Of a stretch of 64,000 nt of DNA, positions 44,899 to 53,537 are shown in pieces. The stretch comes from Cyclobacteriaceae bacterium. GTDB taxonomy: Bacteria; Bacteroidota; Bacteroidia; Cytophagales; Cyclobacteriaceae. The stretch spans positions 19,869 through 83,868 of the forward strand of contig JAPZUF010000017.1 of assembly GCA_027533395.1 (NCBI GenBank), read 5' to 3'. The notes beneath the pieces are model-generated. The model saw nothing but the letters and a program-made list of their open reading frames with translations, searched no databases and was not told the origin of the DNA. The translations under genes and the position numbers were made by a program. Each line of letters begins with the position of its first letter. Position 1 is the first letter of the stretch.

Positions 44899-45992
44899 TT
44901 TTTTTTTAGCTCTTCGGATGTAAGGCTTTCGATGGGCAAAATGTGGCTTATGTGTGCCATTTTCATTAATGCCAACTCAACTGTTAACCGTTGGTTTTTG
45001 CTTGCCTTGTATTGTAAATCAGCAGCATTGGCTAAATTTAACCAAGTTAACAATAACGCTGGGCTACATGCTTTTGCTTGTAGGGCGTAATTTTTCTTTA
45101 CACTGTCAGGTACTTCCATTAGCTGTACTGTACGTTCGTCTAACGAAACTAATAGATTTCGCAAGTGTTCGGCTAAACCAACAATGAAATTATGACCATC
45201 AAAACCTTTTTTTAATACTTCATCGAAGAGTAATAAAGGTTGGGTGTGGTTTTGACTTAACAAAGCATCGATTATCTGGAAATAATAATCGTAGTCGAGG
45301 ATGTGTAAATTATTGAGAACACTTTTGAATGTAACACCTTTGCCTGCACCATAGGTTACCATTAAGTCGAAAATAGATAAGGCATCGCGGAGGGCACCGT
45401 CTGCTTTTTGTGAGATCAGGTGTAAGGCTTCGTCTTCTACAGGAATACTTTCTACTTTAGCAATCTTTTTTAAATGATTGGCGATATCGCTGATTTGAAT
45501 TCGGTTGAAATCAAAAATTTGGCAGCGTGAAAGAATGGTTGGAATTACTTTATGTTTTTCGGTAGTTGCCAAAATAAAAATGGCATAAGAAGGTGGTTCT
45601 TCCAATGTTTTTAAGAAAGCATTGAAGGCCGCATTGGATAGCATGTGCACCTCGTCTATGATATAGACTTTGTATTTTCCGAATTGAGGTGGATAGCGAA
45701 CCTGATCGATAAGGTTTCGAATGTCTTCCACTGAGTTGTTAGAGGCGGCATCGAGTTCGAAGATGTTGAGGGCGTTTTGTTCCGCCTTTTCTTCGAAGCC
45801 ATTGATTAAGCGGGCCACTATACGCGCGCAAGTTGTTTTACCTACACCGCGCGGACCACAAAATAAAAGTGCCTGAGCGAGCTTATTGTTATCGATGGCA
45901 TTTTTGAGTGTGGTGGTAATATGCTCTTGGCCAACGACTTCATCGAAGCCGGAGGGGCGATATTTACGTGCCGATACTACGAAACCGTCCAT
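44886..45992 (-). CDS. dnaX: DNA polymerase III subunit gamma (DnaX clamp-loader ATPase)
   Basis: 368 residues in this frame. It is the AAA+ motor of the clamp loader: the start VSARKYRPSGFDEVVGQEHI, Walker A GPRGVGKTT, Walker B YIIDEVHMLS, sensor 1 ILATTEKHKV and the SRC motif SRCQIFDF are intact. Unusually, the zinc-binding cysteine module normally found between Walker A and ELDAAS is missing (ARLINGFEEKAEQNALNIFE has no Cys). The frame ends three codons after a run of ten A residues (stop at 44886-44888), giving a gamma-like short product. The tau-specific part continues in the -1 frame. Confidence 0.93.
   Translation of the reverse strand: MDGFVVSARKYRPSGFDEVVGQEHITTTLKNAIDNNKLAQALLFCGPRGVGKTTCARIVARLINGFEEKAEQNALNIFELDAASNNSVEDIRNLIDQVRYPPQFGKYKVYIIDEVHMLSNAAFNAFLKTLEEPPSYAIFILATTEKHKVIPTILSRCQIFDFNRIQISDIANHLKKIAKVESIPVEDEALHLISQKADGALRDALSIFDLMVTYGAGKGVTFKSVLNNLHILDYDYYFQIIDALLSQNHTQPLLLFDEVLKKGFDGHNFIVGLAEHLRNLLVSLDERTVQLMEVPDSVKKNYALQAKACSPALLLTWLNLANAADLQYKASKNQRLTVELALMKMAHISHILPIESLTSEELKKKVMA
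44898..44907 (-). promoter_or_regulatory. A10 slippery run in dnaX
   Basis: The minus strand reads CTA AAA AAA AAA GTG ATG GCC TAA in frame 0. The ten A residues allow transcriptional slippage or -1 ribosomal frameshifting into the open tau frame. A homopolymer sequencing error is the alternative. Confidence 0.7.
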
Positions 45993-46079
45993 GGTGGCGC
46001 AAGATAGTTTTGAATACAGAAATTACCTAAATGAAAATGTAGGAATCGGTGATAAACTAACCTGATTTGCAAAACAAAT

Positions 46080-46201
46080 CGGCCAGGGATGCGGAGGGCA
46101 CCGACCGAAGGGAGGTGGTCTAGTCTAGCTGTACAGCTAGACTAGACGGAACCCCGCAGCAGCCCGATGCCAATACTTGCGTAGCTTGTGTTGGCAGGCC
46201 G
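46080..46201. ncRNA. GC-rich multi-hairpin element, possible structured RNA or REP-like repeat
   Basis: A block that is clearly GC-richer than its surroundings, between dnaX and the DUF3667 gene. Pairing seen by eye: closing stem CGGCC (46080-46084) with GGCCG (46197-46201); GGG (46086-46088) with CCC (46163-46165); GCGG (46091-46094) with CCGC (46154-46157); hairpin CACC/GGTG (46099-46117); a perfect 30-bp palindrome (46118-46147, arm GTCTAGTCTAGCTG); and an imperfect hairpin GCCAATAC/GTGTTGGC (about 46169-46195). Because stems are symmetric, the strand is not determined. No known RNA family was recognised. Confidence 0.5.
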
Positions 46202-46219
46202 CCAAATTATTTTAATAAC

Positions 46220-47104
46220 TTATAAAAACCACATGGTAATATAGAACAATGATATTCGGTATAAATCGATTGTTAAAAAAATAAGGTAATAAGTAAGAAT
46301 TGCTTTTGGCACAGCCCAATACCATTTTGATTGATAGAAAGTGAGTTGCCCTCGAAAGATAAAGTAAGTTAATGCAACTTGGCCAATGAAAGAAAAAACA
46401 GAATCGCTAAGCAGTATGCGCCAATCTGAACCATATTGTTTGGCACACCAAATAAGGAATACAAAAAAATGAGCCATAGCAAGTAAGTTGAATAACAATT
46501 GAAAGGAATAAATTTCGAGAGAGAATAATAGGTGATCGAAAAAATATTTTTGTTTGGAATAATTGACAACAAAAAGAATAGCCGACAGCATAAGCACCAA
46601 CAACACAATTAAAAGTTTTGATAGATTAGTTGAAATGCTTTGATAGCTGTTTTGAAATTCTTTGAGGTTGAGGTTATGCTTTTCTAAATGTGTTTTAACT
46701 ATCTCGGTAGCGTATATGCTGTGTTGACCTAAGCTGTTTAGTTGAGTATGTAAACTAGAATTGTAAGTATCGAATACCGGAAATAGAAAGTATAAAAAGT
46801 TAGCAAGAAAAAATAGAGAGACTAACTTCATGTAAGGCACGCGTATGCCTTCAGAAATATTATGTGATAAACTTCCAGGAGATTGAAGTAATAATTTGAT
46901 GGTGCTAAAAAATTTACCTTCGAAGAAGGTGAATCCGTTTAAAATACTTTCAGCGAAATATTTAAATGATTTTTCGTCTGGCAAAGGAATTTTTTCTCCG
47001 CATGCATTGCAATACAAACCAGTGAAGTTGTGTGAACATACTTTACAAGTATGTTTCTGTGTATAATCGATTGATTCAGCTTTAACTTTAAATTTTTGAA
47101 GCAT
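46220..47104 (-). CDS. DUF3667 family membrane protein with zinc-ribbon N-terminus
   Basis: 294 residues. The N-terminal pair CKVCSHNFTGLYCNACGEKI is a four-cysteine zinc ribbon. Next comes FEGKFFSTIKLLLQSPGSLSHNISEGIRVPYMKLVSLFF, the DUF3667 signature, and then about five membrane helices. Function unknown. The GC-rich structured element lies immediately downstream. Confidence 0.85.
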   Translation of the reverse strand: MLQKFKVKAESIDYTQKHTCKVCSHNFTGLYCNACGEKIPLPDEKSFKYFAESILNGFTFFEGKFFSTIKLLLQSPGSLSHNISEGIRVPYMKLVSLFFLANFLYFLFPVFDTYNSSLHTQLNSLGQHSIYATEIVKTHLEKHNLNLKEFQNSYQSISTNLSKLLIVLLVLMLSAILFVVNYSKQKYFFDHLLFSLEIYSFQLLFNLLAMAHFFVFLIWCAKQYGSDWRILLSDSVFSFIGQVALTYFIFRGQLTFYQSKWYWAVPKAILTYYLIFLTIDLYRISLFYITMWFL

Positions 47105-47156
47105 TAATCAATTTACACATTATGGAGTAAGAATTTATGCTTAATAGATAAATTTA

Positions 47157-47363
47157 TCATTTATCAACATACTCCAATATATCACCAGGTTGGCAATTCA
47201 ATGCTTTGCAAATGGACTCTAAAGTAGAAAAGCGAACTGCCTTTGCTTTGCCTGTTTTTAAAATAGAAAGATTAGATAAGGTTATATCTACTTTCTCCGA
47301 TAACTCATTAAGCGACATTTTACGCTTGGCCATCATCACATCTAAATTGACTACGATAGGCAT
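47157..47363 (-). CDS. Small Cro/C1-type HTH regulator (YozG-like)
   Basis: 68 residues made of one helix-turn-helix domain: LDVMMAKRKMSLNELSEKVD, ITLSNLSILKTGKAKAVRFS, ending ALNCQPGDILEYV. It starts 2 bp after the DUF2975 gene, a pair seen in many Firmicutes and Bacteroidota where the small regulator is thought to control the membrane protein. Confidence 0.9.
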   Translation of the reverse strand: MPIVVNLDVMMAKRKMSLNELSEKVDITLSNLSILKTGKAKAVRFSTLESICKALNCQPGDILEYVDK

Positions 47364-47365
47364 AG

Positions 47366-47902
47366 TTATACAGTTAAATCGCTTTCGCTTTGTAGCTCAA
47401 TTCCTTTTTTGAAAATCAAAGCTATAACAAAAAGTATAGCCGACATCATGAGGTAAGCGCCCATATCATCCCAATATTTACTCACATCTCCAACGTTGTA
47501 ACTTTTATGCATTAAGTTGTTTACAAATCGGTCGGCCACGTAGGCTACTACTCCAATAGAGAATGCGTGATAACTAATTTTTGAAATCAGTGCCGATACT
47601 TCTGTTGTAAAGGGTTGGGTTAATTTTATTTCTTTAAACAATCTAATGACGTAATAGAAAACTATACTCTTAATTATGGAGATTGCAATGACAAAACTAA
47701 ACACACACGTGTATAGCCATTGACTTTGTTTGAATAACTCAGATAGATCTAACCCTAAATGAAGGTTATGCGTAGCGATGGGTCTAAAAAGACTGTATAT
47801 GTAATTAAAAACAAGGGCACCACTTTGTACGCAAAGGCCGGCAAAAATTAACCAACATACCACTTGTATGGCGTTCCAGATGAAGTCGTTTCTCTTTGAC
47901 AT
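47366..47902 (-). CDS. DUF2975 family membrane protein
   Basis: 178 residues from MSKRNDFIWNAIQVVCWLIF; 16 further in-frame codons upstream are less likely. Four membrane helices, with LFKEIKLTQPFTTEVSALISKISYHAFSIG between helices 2 and 3, as in DUF2975. Paired with the downstream small HTH gene (2 bp apart). Function unknown. Confidence 0.85.
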   Translation of the reverse strand: MSKRNDFIWNAIQVVCWLIFAGLCVQSGALVFNYIYSLFRPIATHNLHLGLDLSELFKQSQWLYTCVFSFVIAISIIKSIVFYYVIRLFKEIKLTQPFTTEVSALISKISYHAFSIGVVAYVADRFVNNLMHKSYNVGDVSKYWDDMGAYLMMSAILFVIALIFKKGIELQSESDLTV

Positions 47903-47950
47903 AGTATTGAAATTATGTTTCAAAGGTAAAATAAATTTATTGTTTATCAA

Positions 47951-48231
47951 TATATTTTAATTATATTTCAAATAAATAACAGCGTTATTCAGTTTATTCA
48001 ATCCATTAAGGTAAAACAAAGGAGTTAAATATCTGCGTGTCAACTTTTTGAAAAAATGAATAAGAATTAAAAACTTAGAAAAGCTAAAATTTTAAACACT
48101 TTTCCAATTTTCATTGAGGTATAACTTTAAGGCTTGATCTTCTCAATCTCAGATTAATCTAAGTAGTTGCATTAAATAAAAGTGGAACTCTTTTTTAAAA
48201 TAAAACTGTTTAATCAATAAATAGAGCAGAT
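47951..48231. other. AT-rich intergenic flank left of the Tn7-like element
   Basis: AT-rich sequence between the DUF2975 gene and the left end of the mobile element, including the left target duplication. No gene, hairpin or known site was recognised in the rest. Confidence 0.6.
48227..48231. repeat. 5-bp target site duplication CAGAT (left copy)
   Basis: CAGAT directly precedes the left end TGTACAG. The same five bases follow the right end at 57782-57786. Tn7-family elements make 5-bp duplications. Confidence 0.7.
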
Positions 48232-48237
48232 TGTACA

Positions 48238-48342
48238 GAAATAATAGAGTTCTTTCACTGAAATAATAAAGTTTTTTCAGTTTAAACAGAATTTAATTTT
48301 GAAAAATCAACATTGATTTTTAGAAATAATAAAGTTTTTTCA
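48238..48342 (+). repeat. Left-end repeat array of element A (TnsB-like sites)
   Basis: Three direct copies of GAAATAATA(G/A)AGTT(C/T)TTTCA at 48238-48257, 48260-48279 and 48323-48342. Sequence and spacing are repeated almost exactly at 57792-57896. In Tn7 the left end likewise has three spaced transposase sites. Confidence 0.7.
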
Positions 48343-48408
48343 GTTTTAAAAACCTCAAAAAATCAAATTAGAATATTTAGATAAAGGAAAAATTCTAAAA
48401 AGAGCATT

Positions 48409-49902
48409 TTATAACCTTAAATCAGCAAAAGGCTTTTTAATTTTCTTGAGTTTTAATTCGAAACCGAATCGTAACTCGAATTGATTTATGCGTAGCGTTT
48501 TACCTACGTTATTGATGTCGTATAACGCTGTCATTGTTCCGTCTATCTTTCTGGAGATAAAGTAAGTTTTATATAAACCGATATTGTAACGCTTTTGCCA
48601 GGAATAACTTTCTACTTGATTGTTGTTTACAACAGCCTGCACTTTTGGCGAGTAAAGTATCTCTGGTTCGAAGTATGCAAATACGCCATGCTTTAATTTA
48701 TAACTTACAACTTGCCTAACGCCATAAATATCATTTCTAAGTGTTACTTCTTCCAGATTATCAGTGAACCAGGTTTCAAATACAAAGCCTGTTCCCAAAC
48801 GTAATCTATCCGTCATGAAATAATCTAGGTACGGATTTACCTGAATAGCTTTGTATGTATTATTCCTAGAAAAAGAAACTAACCTTACACCAATTACTGC
48901 CCTATCGCGAAATGGTTTACCTTTCATTAAATTAGGCCTGAACTTCGGAATGTTTCTTGTATCATCCAGGCTTGGGAATTTCTTCATCAGTTTCCCCATT
49001 TTAACAAGTTCATTATTAACTAATGCTTCTTGCTCCTTAGTTAAATCTTCAATTTTGTTTTTTGATTGATTAATTTTCTTTTGTTTCAATTCTTTGTCCG
49101 GAACTGGTTTTATTTCTTTCAACTCCTCTATATTCTTTTGCTGAGCTGCTAATTCACTTTGCTTTTCATTAAGTGTCTTTATTTCTTCTACCTCCATCAA
49201 CTTTTGATTGGTATATTCATTTGCTTTCTCTTTAACTACAGAATCTGGTTTCAAGTATGTTGAATCTATTTGGAATAAACTGCTATCAATCTTTGGTATA
49301 GAATTTTTAATTTGATTACTTCTATCCTTAAATTGATTCAATTCTTTTACACCTTCTGTTACTTTTTGTGTGTGCTCAACTTGAGGTATTTTAGAATGAT
49401 TAGTTTTCTGATTCGGAACATTTAAATTTACAGGCTTCCCTAGAATCGGAACCTGACTTTCTAACTTTAGATCATCAGCTTTAAACTCGTCTGTTTTCGA
49501 AGTATTGATGGTAGAATTTATTTTCGCTCGCTTTAATAATGCATTGATACTATCGCCTTTATGTTTCAAAGTTTGATTTATTGAATCTACTTTACTTCCT
49601 AACACCTTAATCGAATCTTGTTGATCTGATAAAGAATCTAATGGATTAAATCTCAATTCGGGTTTTCTTATTCTTTGCAATGAATCTATTCTGTAAGCAA
49701 CTCTTTCTCTTCTCCTTCTTAAAGAATCGTTTAACTCTTTTACTCCAGAATTTACTTTTACCTTTTGCAATGAATCTTTGCGTTCAATTGATTTACCAAG
49801 ACTATCTATCTTGACTTTTACTTGTTTAACCTTATCTTGACCATTAACAAGTATTGGCAAACCAAGTAGCAGAGCAAACCATATCGTGGCAATACATTTC
49901 AT
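48409..49902 (-). CDS. Coiled-coil outer-membrane barrel-like protein (copy A)
   Basis: 497 residues. Signal peptide MKCIATIWFALLLGLPILVNGQ, then about 300 residues of K/E/Q/S-rich helical coiled-coil repeats (VKVKIDSLGKSIERKDSLQK and similar), and a C-terminal about 165-residue beta-rich region (IGVRLVSFSRNNTYKAIQVN ... INQFELRFGFELKLKKI) that looks like a small outer-membrane barrel. It overlaps the T9SS type B protein gene upstream by 4 bp. By analogy with PorP/SprF-type partners of type B T9SS substrates, it may hold that protein at the cell surface; it is not recognisably PorP/SprF itself. Copy B is 57949-59457. Confidence 0.75.
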   Translation of the reverse strand: MKCIATIWFALLLGLPILVNGQDKVKQVKVKIDSLGKSIERKDSLQKVKVNSGVKELNDSLRRRRERVAYRIDSLQRIRKPELRFNPLDSLSDQQDSIKVLGSKVDSINQTLKHKGDSINALLKRAKINSTINTSKTDEFKADDLKLESQVPILGKPVNLNVPNQKTNHSKIPQVEHTQKVTEGVKELNQFKDRSNQIKNSIPKIDSSLFQIDSTYLKPDSVVKEKANEYTNQKLMEVEEIKTLNEKQSELAAQQKNIEELKEIKPVPDKELKQKKINQSKNKIEDLTKEQEALVNNELVKMGKLMKKFPSLDDTRNIPKFRPNLMKGKPFRDRAVIGVRLVSFSRNNTYKAIQVNPYLDYFMTDRLRLGTGFVFETWFTDNLEEVTLRNDIYGVRQVVSYKLKHGVFAYFEPEILYSPKVQAVVNNNQVESYSWQKRYNIGLYKTYFISRKIDGTMTALYDINNVGKTLRINQFELRFGFELKLKKIKKPFADLRL

Positions 49903-52448
49903 CGAATTAAATGGATATAACCGGATTTTTCTATAACTTTTTTGGTTTCATCTTGGTAAGCACAAACATATTTCAACTCATAAAAATACACCCCTGCATC
50001 TAATAGCTTACCGTTGTGTGTTCCATCCCATAGTATTGAGTTATTGCCAGAAGTTCGGTGCATTACCTGACCCCATCTGTTTATGATTGTTATTTGAAAG
50101 TCTTGGACGCGTTGATGGGTAATCGGTACAAATCTTTCATTTTTGTTGTCACCATTTATCGTTATTACGTTAGGTATAAATATTTCACAGTCGCAATTTT
50201 CTTCTATCACAGTGTAGTTCTTTGTTGTAAAAAAACATTCATTGCTAATCTCAACACTATATTCTCCAGGTTGATTAACAGCGATAAAGTTTTCTAAACT
50301 GCCAGTTGACCATGTATAATCAGATGTTGGATAACTTTCTTCTAATGTTATGGTCTCCCCACTGCATAACATCCGTTTTACATCTAACTCAAGCGGTATA
50401 ATACCGGAGTAAACATTAAGGGTATCGGTTCTCTCGCAATCTCCTAAACGTGTTGTTAACCAATACTTACCAATTTGCTGTATAGGCCAATTCAGGTTTG
50501 TACTCTCGCCATCGTTCCAACGATAAGCTACATTGTCTTCGAAATTTGTAAATCGTATAGTTTGATTCTTACATAACAAAGTATCAGGCCCGGTAAATAC
50601 CTTTTCGGCATAAGGTAAACGATTGATAGTTACCGTATCAATTACAGAACATAATTCATTCTTAACGGTAAGCCAAAATTTGCCACCTTCTTCAGTAACT
50701 AATTCGTTACTCTTTACTCCATTCGACCAGGTGTATTCTCCTTCATTTGATTTTGCTGTAACAACAATTTCATCGCCTGCACAAGCCGTAATTTCCTCAG
50801 GTAAATCTGTAACGGGGTCGTAGTGAAATTTAATAAAGGCAGAATCTCTTTTTGTACATCCAGCTTTTCGAACATCAGCCCAATGCCAACCACTCGTTTT
50901 AGTGGTTATCTTCGGTGTTGTTTCACCATTCATCCATTGGTAACAGGCTTCTTCATCTTGCGTGGCATCTAATAAAAATTTATTGTCTTTGCAGATAATT
51001 GTATCCCGGCCAATATTTACCTCATAGCTTTTTACAATTGCATTAAACTCTCGTTTAATAATTTTGCCAGAATTGAGTTGTATGTCGGCAGTTACTTTGT
51101 ATTTACCAGGTTTATTGTATTGATATACAATAGTTGAAGTTGATAAATTACTTTTTACTAAGCCCAGTTCATCACCAAAATTCCAATTTACAGCTGCCAC
51201 TGAATCGGGCTTGCTTAATGTAAAATTTACTTCGTTAGTATGACAAATTTGGTGCGCGTAAATTCTTGGCATACGGTCGAAATAAGTCTGAATAAAATTA
51301 GGTAACCCGACCCGTGTTGTTAAAGGCAATGGCAATGGCTTGTGTAACTCAAAACCGCCTTTGTTTGCCACACTATCCGGATATTTAACGCGGTGTAACC
51401 CACCTGTATATAGGTAGCCATCAGGACCGTATTGCAACATGCCAAGCTGTTGTTCGTAAACACTTTCTTCAATGTGCCTGGGTTTACTAAAGATTAACTT
51501 GTTGGCAGTAATAATATCTTCAGCAGGTTCGTAGTTTAAGTCCCATTGCGCGAAGATGTTATCATTATAGCAAGTACCGTATAGGTAACGGTTATTAGGA
51601 GAAAGCGCCACACCGTAAACCGTATTCATGCAAACGTTCTTGTTTGTTTTGTGAAATTTACCCGTTGCACTATCAAAGTCATATATTCTAACATGGCCTT
51701 CGCAAACAGCACCATTCCAAGTATAATTTATATTTTTTAAAGCCATTACAAACTTGGTACCATCTACACTAAAGGCAATTTGCCCTGTAGAAACAATATC
51801 GAGACTACTATCGAAAAAGCAACCTGCATCTGAAATAACAGGTGTAGGATTTACACCTTCATCTGTTACTAAATAAGCGTGTATGTTGCTTGTTCCTAAC
51901 TCAATGGTTGCTACCCATACATCTGTACCGTTGGCGTGGCTAGTGGCTGCCATTTTTTCTGCTGTCTTCTTTAAAAGAAGAATATTTTTCTTGCCTTCGA
52001 TTATATCTCCTTTTCCACCATTTTCGCATTTGTTGACGATGGAATAATTTAAGCCTTTATAATCCGGTTCTTCGTAACGATCTACACCAACGGTAAATAA
52101 GTAATGAACATCCGGGTTGCCCGGTTTGGGTATAAACATTGCCGAATGCGTAGAAGACCAATGCCCAAGCAAACCCGTTCCGTTAGGAGTAATCTGATAG
52201 TTTCTATCATAAAGATCTGCGCCCATGGAATAATACAGAAAATTGCCGTCTTTATCGCAGATGGTGCCTACACCTTCATTGTTAAGTATAACAGGAAAGT
52301 TATTGAGATGAGTGGGTGGGTGGGTATTAAAATCAATAACGTGGCTAGTGCCAAAAATCCAATAGTTGGCTTCTTTTTGCGCAAATACACTTTTGCCAAA
52401 CAAACTGAAAAGAAAAAAAAAGAAAACTATTTTTTGCTTTGCTGCCAC
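49899..52448 (-). CDS. T9SS type B-sorted secreted protein with propeller and PKD-like domains (copy A)
   Basis: 849 residues with a signal peptide ending SVFAQ. The N-terminal about 400 residues are propeller-like repeats (ANYWIFGTSHVIDF, YLFTVGVDRYEEPDYKGLNY, SPNNRYLYGTC, YGPDGYLYTGGLHRV). A PKD-like domain follows (AAVNWNFGDELGLVKSNLS, YNKPGKYKVTADI), then repeated Ig-like modules with C..W motifs. The end (CEIFIPNVITINGDNKNERF ... INRWGQVMHRTSGNN ... GVYFYELKY) is the gliding-motility-associated type B T9SS domain. It should be exported by T9SS and kept on the surface. The 3' end overlaps the barrel protein gene. It is part of the cargo of element A. Confidence 0.88.
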   Translation of the reverse strand: MAAKQKIVFFFFLFSLFGKSVFAQKEANYWIFGTSHVIDFNTHPPTHLNNFPVILNNEGVGTICDKDGNFLYYSMGADLYDRNYQITPNGTGLLGHWSSTHSAMFIPKPGNPDVHYLFTVGVDRYEEPDYKGLNYSIVNKCENGGKGDIIEGKKNILLLKKTAEKMAATSHANGTDVWVATIELGTSNIHAYLVTDEGVNPTPVISDAGCFFDSSLDIVSTGQIAFSVDGTKFVMALKNINYTWNGAVCEGHVRIYDFDSATGKFHKTNKNVCMNTVYGVALSPNNRYLYGTCYNDNIFAQWDLNYEPAEDIITANKLIFSKPRHIEESVYEQQLGMLQYGPDGYLYTGGLHRVKYPDSVANKGGFELHKPLPLPLTTRVGLPNFIQTYFDRMPRIYAHQICHTNEVNFTLSKPDSVAAVNWNFGDELGLVKSNLSTSTIVYQYNKPGKYKVTADIQLNSGKIIKREFNAIVKSYEVNIGRDTIICKDNKFLLDATQDEEACYQWMNGETTPKITTKTSGWHWADVRKAGCTKRDSAFIKFHYDPVTDLPEEITACAGDEIVVTAKSNEGEYTWSNGVKSNELVTEEGGKFWLTVKNELCSVIDTVTINRLPYAEKVFTGPDTLLCKNQTIRFTNFEDNVAYRWNDGESTNLNWPIQQIGKYWLTTRLGDCERTDTLNVYSGIIPLELDVKRMLCSGETITLEESYPTSDYTWSTGSLENFIAVNQPGEYSVEISNECFFTTKNYTVIEENCDCEIFIPNVITINGDNKNERFVPITHQRVQDFQITIINRWGQVMHRTSGNNSILWDGTHNGKLLDAGVYFYELKYVCAYQDETKKVIEKSGYIHLIR

Positions 52449-52835
52449 CGCTTTACCAATAGAAAATTAGATAACTAAATTAATTGATTACTAGAAATTT
52501 AGAAAGTTAATCTTGGAATTTTCAAATCAAACTAGCAATATGTTTAGACTATCAAAATTTTTACCTCGTTTTAATTTAACTCTCACACCTAGCTTGGGAG
52601 TTACATTATTGCCACAAATGTTGAACTATATATTTATCTTTCAGATACTAGGCTTTAAACCATAGTCATGCATGAATTGCACACATTCAAACACGCTACT
52701 TACGCGATAGTTAGGGAAACTTGTATCCAAATTTATTATATAAAAATTATTAAATTAACTAGAGAATCTTTATCATTAAACATAAGACTAAAGTGAGTAA
52801 TTTTTTTTGAATTGGCAATTACCTTAAAAAAATTT
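52449..52835. other. AT-rich spacer between cargo halves of element A
   Basis: 387 bp without a gene. About the first 80 bp resemble the region upstream of copy B of the secreted protein (62004 onward); the remainder has no counterpart in element B, so one breakpoint of the exchanged toxin/immunity segment lies here. A possible -7 element (TAAATTTG, minus) is at 52728-52735 but is far from the gene. Confidence 0.5.
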
Positions 52836-53537
52836 CTAATGATTTTCATATTCAATTTTTCTTATTTGAATTTTACCTCTTTCTGTTGTAGGCATAATTG
52901 ATTTTTTTAACCTTTTAATCCAATTACCTCTTTCATCAAATTCTAAATAAATCAATGTATCCACTCTTGACTCCATTTTTCTACCTTCATTATTAAAAAA
53001 AGATTGTATAATTTTTTCAGGTAATCCAATATCGTTTAAGCATTTTACAGTAGAACTATATAAAGAGCCATCAATTAATTCTTTGTATACAATAGAATCA
53101 TTATAATAATCTATTCCTAAAACAAAATTCCATATCGAGTCAGAATCATTAAAGTGCTTCTTTTCTCTGCCATATTCATCAAGTATGACTTTTCCTTGTT
53201 TTATTAAAATGTTATTCTCATACTGATATTTTTTATAAAATTCATTCTTCTTATCATATTGATAAACAATTGAATAAGTGTTATCACCCTCAGAAAAATT
53301 CTTTCTCTTAATGCTCTGATCTTGATCTAAGATAACTAATTCCTTAAAAATTGGCTTTCTACCATTAACGTCATTTTCTTTACTAACTATGATGGATTGT
53401 TGAAATGTTAAAATTTCTAACTGTCGAATTGGTGCATCATTAACCATTTCTACCCCAAACGCTATGCTAGTCTTACGCTGATTATTACAATTAATAAACA
53501 ATGTAGAAATTATGAGAAATGAAAATAAACGTCTCAT
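52836..53537 (-). CDS. Lipoprotein, probable immunity protein for the RHS toxin of element A
   Basis: 233 residues. The signal peptide ends in a lipobox (FLIISTLFINC, Cys17), so it is a periplasm-facing or surface lipoprotein. The mature part has repeated YQYDKKNEFYKKYQYENN and FDERGNWIKRLKKSI segments that resemble the beta-strand repeats of the YD/RHS kind or of uncharacterised Bacteroidota lipoproteins. Its start overlaps the RHS stop by 4 bp, the usual layout for a toxin-immunity pair. A lipoprotein immunity factor suggests the toxin acts in the cell envelope. The function is inferred from context. Confidence 0.65.
   Translation of the reverse strand: MRRLFSFLIISTLFINCNNQRKTSIAFGVEMVNDAPIRQLEILTFQQSIIVSKENDVNGRKPIFKELVILDQDQSIKRKNFSEGDNTYSIVYQYDKKNEFYKKYQYENNILIKQGKVILDEYGREKKHFNDSDSIWNFVLGIDYYNDSIVYKELIDGSLYSSTVKCLNDIGLPEKIIQSFFNNEGRKMESRVDTLIYLEFDERGNWIKRLKKSIMPTTERGKIQIRKIEYENH

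Noticed and set aside
47951..48231. Classical attTn7 (glmS-linked) site for element A
   Set aside because: No glmS or other recognisable attachment gene is in the window; the target read by this TnsD would be expected on the right-end side, beyond element B.
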